64,000 nt of DNA from positions 124,001 to 188,000 of the forward strand of contig JAPPGH010000054.1 of the NCBI GenBank assembly GCA_026914155.1, given 5' to 3'. Source of the DNA: Candidatus Palauibacter rhopaloidicola (lineage in GTDB: Bacteria; Gemmatimonadota; Gemmatimonadetes; Palauibacterales; Palauibacteraceae). Positions 62,130 through 64,000 of this stretch are shown here, one piece after another. The translations under genes were made by a program, and so were the position numbers. Each line of letters begins with the position of its first letter. Position 1 is the stretch's first letter. The notes under the pieces are model-generated. The model did not search any database and was not told where the DNA came from. It worked only from the letters and a program-made list of their open reading frames with translations.

Positions 62130-62697
62130 CGCGGGGGTCTGCCACGGACCGCTGGCGTTCGTCCCTCTCCCACTCTTCCCTGAGGAGTCCGTAGTACACG
62201 TCGTCGACCCGTTCCTCCCGCAGCGTCCGGTGGCTGCGCAACACCCCCTCGCGGGTCATGCCCAGCTTCTCCATCACCCTCAGAGACTGAGCGTTTCGCG
62301 CATCGGCGTACGCGTACACCTTCGCGAGCCCGCGCTCGCGGAACGCCCAGGCGACGACGGCGCGGGCCGCCTCGGCCACCAGGCCGCTGCCCCAGTGCTC
62401 CTTCGCGAGCGAGTAGCCCAGGGCTCCCGTCGCATATTCGTCATCGATCTCGATTCCGACGCCGCCGACGACCTTCCCGTCCAGGACCATCGCCCACACC
62501 GGCCACAGGTCCCGCGACGTGCGGATTCGGTCCTCCACGAACTCCACCGCGTGCTCCCTCAGGTAGGGCATCGGCGCCGTCAGGTATCGGCCCCACTCCG
62601 GATCGCGGGCGTACTCGAATATGTCGTCCACGTCCTCCAGGCGGTGCGGCCGGAGCAGCAACCGCGCCGTCCTCATCTCGAACTCACGTGTCTCCAT
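62119..62697 (-). CDS. GNAT-family N-acetyltransferase
   Basis: 192 residues of the RimJ/RimL type: TARLLLRPHRLEDVDDIFEY at the N-terminus, GGVGIEIDDEYATGALGYSL for the acetyl-CoA strand, HWGSGLVAEAARAVVAW (Q/RxxGxG/A-like loop) and NAQSLRVMEKLGM. Acetylates an amino group; substrate unknown. C-terminal tail is encoded within the dispersed repeat. Confidence 0.88.
   Translation of the reverse strand: METREFEMRTARLLLRPHRLEDVDDIFEYARDPEWGRYLTAPMPYLREHAVEFVEDRIRTSRDLWPVWAMVLDGKVVGGVGIEIDDEYATGALGYSLAKEHWGSGLVAEAARAVVAWAFRERGLAKVYAYADARNAQSLRVMEKLGMTREGVLRSHRTLREERVDDVYYGLLREEWERDERQRSVADPRVST
62127..62155. repeat. Dispersed 29-bp repeat, copy C
   Basis: TGACGCGGGGGTCTGCCACG and onward to GCTGG on + strand, starting with the TGA of the flavin reductase gene and covering the end of the GNAT gene. 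Confidence 0.6.
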
Positions 62698-62846
62698 CGT
62701 TCAGCCTATTCGCCGGCTGAGAAACAGCCGGGAAGATCGGGCACGGTCACGCCATACCCGCTGTCCGCATCCTTGAGAACCACGATCGGAAAACGCATCA
62801 GCGATCCTCCCATCCCAACCCGCTTCGTCCGAAAACCTCAGACCCT

Positions 62847-64000
62847 TCAGTATCCGAGCAGTTCCGGCAGGAACAGGACGACGCCGGGCAGGAATGCGAT
62901 GGCGACCGTGAGCGCCAGCATGAGCGCGAGGTAGGGCCAGAGCGGGCGCGCGACCTCGGCCGGCTCGACCCCTCCCACGGAGCAGGCGACGAGCAGACTC
63001 ACGCCCACGGGAGGCAGGAACACGGAGATTCCCTGCGTGGCCACGATAACGGCGCCGTAGTGCACGGGGTCGATCCCGAGTTGCGTCGCCAGGGGCAGGA
63101 GGATCGGCGTCAGCAGGACGACTGCGGGCACGCCCTCGAGGATGGCGCCCAGCGGAAGGAAGACGAGGATCGTGAGGAGCATGAAGCCGATCTGGCCGCC
63201 GCCCAGCCCCACAACGGTCGACGCGAGCGCCTGGGGGACCTGCAGGACTGCGAGGACCCAGCCCAGCAGGTGCGCGGCGCCGACCACGAACAGCACCATC
63301 CCGGACACGACGGCGGTCTGGACGACCTTCGTCCAAAGCTCCGCGAGGGTGAGGGATCGGTACACGAGTCCCGCCAGGAGCAGCGCGTAGGCGACGGCGA
63401 CCGCGGCGGCCTCCGTAGGGGTGAAGAGCCCGAAGCGGATGCCTCCCAGGATGACGACGATCATGAAGAGCGGGAGCACGGCGTCGAGCGCAGCGCGGCG
63501 GAGTTCCGCGAACGAAGCGCGTGCCCCGCGCGGCCACCCGTCCCTCCGCGCCTGCCAGCCGATCTGCGCCATCAGGCCGGTGGCGATGAGGAGCGCGGGC
63601 ACGATCGAGGCGACGAACAGGGCGCCGATGGAAACGTTCCCGATCACGCCGTAGACGACCATCACGATGGCGGGCGGAATGAGGATCCCCATGCCGCACG
63701 CGGCCGAAACGATCGCCGTGGCGCGCGCCCGGCCGTACCCGTTCGCGGCCAGTTGGGGCACCATGATGCCGCCGACGGCGGCCGCATCCGCGGACGTCGA
63801 ACCCGACACGCCCGAGAAGAACACCTCGGCCATGACCACCACCTGCCCGAGCCCTCCGGGGAGGTGGCCCACGAGCACGCGGGCCAGCGCCACCAGGCGA
63901 CGGCTGATCCCTCCGACGTCCATCAGGTAGCCGGCGAGGATGAACAGGGGCACGGCGAGCATGGGGAACGAATCCATCCCCGCGACGATCTGCTGCGGGA
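62847..64000 (-). CDS. TRAP transporter large permease subunit (DctM-like), 5' end outside window
   Basis: At least 384 residues, N-terminus cut off by the window edge; reading continues in frame to base 64000. DSFPMLAVPLFILAGYLMD, FFSGVSGSTSADAAAVGGIM and GILIPPAIVMVVYG are the hallmark TM blocks of DctM. Forms the channel with a small DctQ subunit and takes up organic acids delivered by a periplasmic DctP protein. The 149 bases to the GNAT gene hold nothing I can name. Confidence 0.9.
   Translation of the reverse strand, partial: PQQIVAGMDSFPMLAVPLFILAGYLMDVGGISRRLVALARVLVGHLPGGLGQVVVMAEVFFSGVSGSTSADAAAVGGIMVPQLAANGYGRARATAIVSAACGMGILIPPAIVMVVYGVIGNVSIGALFVASIVPALLIATGLMAQIGWQARRDGWPRGARASFAELRRAALDAVLPLFMIVVILGGIRFGLFTPTEAAAVAVAYALLLAGLVYRSLTLAELWTKVVQTAVVSGMVLFVVGAAHLLGWVLAVLQVPQALASTVVGLGGGQIGFMLLTILVFLPLGAILEGVPAVVLLTPILLPLATQLGIDPVHYGAVIVATQGISVFLPPVGVSLLVACSVGGVEPAEVARPLWPYLALMLALTVAIAFLPGVVLFLPELLGY

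Noticed and set aside
1-64000. tRNA, rRNA, CRISPR arrays, insertion sequences
   Set aside because: Looked for cloverleaf arms, repeat-spacer arrays and transposase motifs; none seen.

Overview
The window is GC-rich, densely coding chromosomal DNA from a Gram-negative-type bacterium. Outer-membrane TonB-dependent receptors, lipoprotein and Tat signals, a DUF4249 lipoprotein, a GLPGLI protein and many exported serine hydrolases and peptidases together suggest Gemmatimonadota or a neighbouring phylum. This is an inference from gene content; no rRNA or other marker gene is present. I see no tRNA, rRNA, CRISPR array, transposase or phage gene. No gap between genes exceeds 300 bases. Many genes overlap by four bases (ATGA or GTGA) or one base (TGATG), so there are long runs of translationally coupled genes.

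Layout. 1-7.0 kb (minus): cut-off amidohydrolase lipoprotein, gamma-glutamyltransferase-like protein, S9 peptidase and a PQQ/cytochrome c dehydrogenase. 7.1-9.1 kb (minus): serine hydrolase and a sterol-desaturase-family membrane enzyme. 9.1-13.3 kb (minus): DUF5715/LysM protein, TonB receptor, DUF4249 lipoprotein. 13.4-15.7 kb (minus): pxpABC 5-oxoprolinase. 15.9-20.8 kb (plus): M19 dipeptidase, two tandem exported FAH-family hydrolases, APC permease. 20.8-27.3 kb: thioredoxin-like, DDAH-like, SRPBCC, MarC, serine hydrolase, metallo-beta-lactamase-fold hydrolase and MATE exporter. 27.3-32.1 kb (plus): GLPGLI protein, large TonB receptor, HGSNAT-like membrane acyltransferase. 32.2-36.6 kb (minus): tannase-like esterase, 2Fe-2S subunit, molybdopterin subunit. 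36.8-38.7 kb (minus): BlaI/M56 sensor pair with two operator-like palindromes. 38.9-50.1 kb: two-subunit aconitase X, 3-hydroxyacyl-CoA dehydrogenase, BKACE, APC permease, Tat-exported aminotransferase and alanine racemase, a 49-residue antitoxin-like protein coupled to an SDF transporter, and two tandem AmpS/NicX-like metalloenzymes. 50.2-56.3 kb: a less conserved region with a restriction-endonuclease-fold protein, a small basic protein, a degenerate aldo/keto reductase, a DUF4143 ATPase, a CPBP protease, a methyltransferase and an unknown protein. 56.4-62.7 kb: a BBOX-like dioxygenase divergent from an HD-domain oxygenase-like gene that heads a coupled run (serine hydrolase, DUF1801, sterol-reductase-like membrane protein), then an exported flavin reductase and a GNAT. 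62.8 kb to the end: cut-off TRAP transporter large subunit.

How it works together. Much of the window fits scavenging of peptides and modified amino acids: gamma-glutamyl and dipeptide hydrolysis outside the cytoplasm, 5-oxoproline opening, amino-acid permeases, AcnX and BKACE catabolic enzymes, periplasmic PLP enzymes and two uptake receptor systems. The points I find most worth checking are the TmpA/TmpB-like oxygenase pair, the exported FAH pair, the Tat-exported PLP enzymes, the BlaI operators, a dispersed 29-bp repeat sitting on stop codons, and three genes that seem to need AUU, AUC or CUG start codons.
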